In this document: in pieces, positions 9,088 to 9,100 of the stretch
How the letters are laid out: each line of letters starts with the position of its first letter
How positions within the stretch are numbered: the stretch's first letter is position 1
From: Synergistaceae bacterium
GTDB lineage: Bacteria; Synergistota; Synergistia; Synergistales; Aminobacteriaceae
Length of the DNA: 9,100 nucleotides
Assembly: GCA_031289165.1 (NCBI GenBank)
Contig: JAITPZ010000227.1
Coordinates: 1 to 9,100, forward strand
Direction: 5' to 3'
Position numbers and translations under genes: made by a program
Notes under the pieces: model-generated
What the model saw: the letters and a program-made list of their open reading frames with translations, nothing else
The model's database searches: none
What the model was told of the DNA's origin: nothing

Positions 9088-9100
9088 ACTGTACGCGCCG

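Overview
The window looks like ordinary chromosome from a moderately GC-rich bacterium. Coding regions are clearly GC-rich and gene boundaries are AT-rich. Shine-Dalgarno sites are strong (AGGAGG types), and two genes appear to start with TTG. The gene set is SecA with a C-terminal zinc motif, a secreted DUF3857/transglutaminase-like protein, ArgS, an FtsB/DivIC-like protein and a YjfB-like small protein. My best guess is a Synergistota-like anaerobe. That rests on gene content and codon style only, with no marker or search behind it, so it is low confidence. I see no mobile element, CRISPR array, tRNA or rRNA.

Layout. Positions 1-282 hold no convincing gene. At 283-1197 (+) is a YitT-family membrane protein with a C-terminal DUF2179 domain. 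At 1198-1358 is an intergenic region with stacked hairpins and a consensus TATAAT. At 1359-4202 (+) is secA, the ATPase of the Sec translocon. At 4259-6157 (+) is a secreted or membrane-anchored DUF3857 protein whose transglutaminase-like domain appears to have lost its catalytic Cys and His. At 6205-7929 (+) is argS, starting at TTG. One base later, at 7931-8233 (+), is an FtsB/DivIC-like septum protein. At 8247-8720 (-) is an unrecognised four-helix membrane protein, convergent with ftsB. At 8858-9028 (+) is a 56-residue YjfB-like protein with its own promoter, perfect ribosome binding site and strong terminator.

How the genes fit together. The run from secA to the FtsB-like gene is co-directional and has no clear internal terminator, so it may be transcribed as one unit, with a possible extra promoter before argS. 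It combines protein export, an envelope protein that would itself be exported by Sec, arginyl-tRNA charging and cell division. The argS-ftsB pair is very tightly coupled. The 137-bp divergent region at 8721-8857 carries back-to-back promoter-like sequences around two small palindromes and is the best candidate for local regulation. I found no strong sign of a new multi-gene system. The most interesting items are the apparent pseudo-transglutaminase, the small YjfB-like gene with its compact control region, and the enlarged insertion in SecA.
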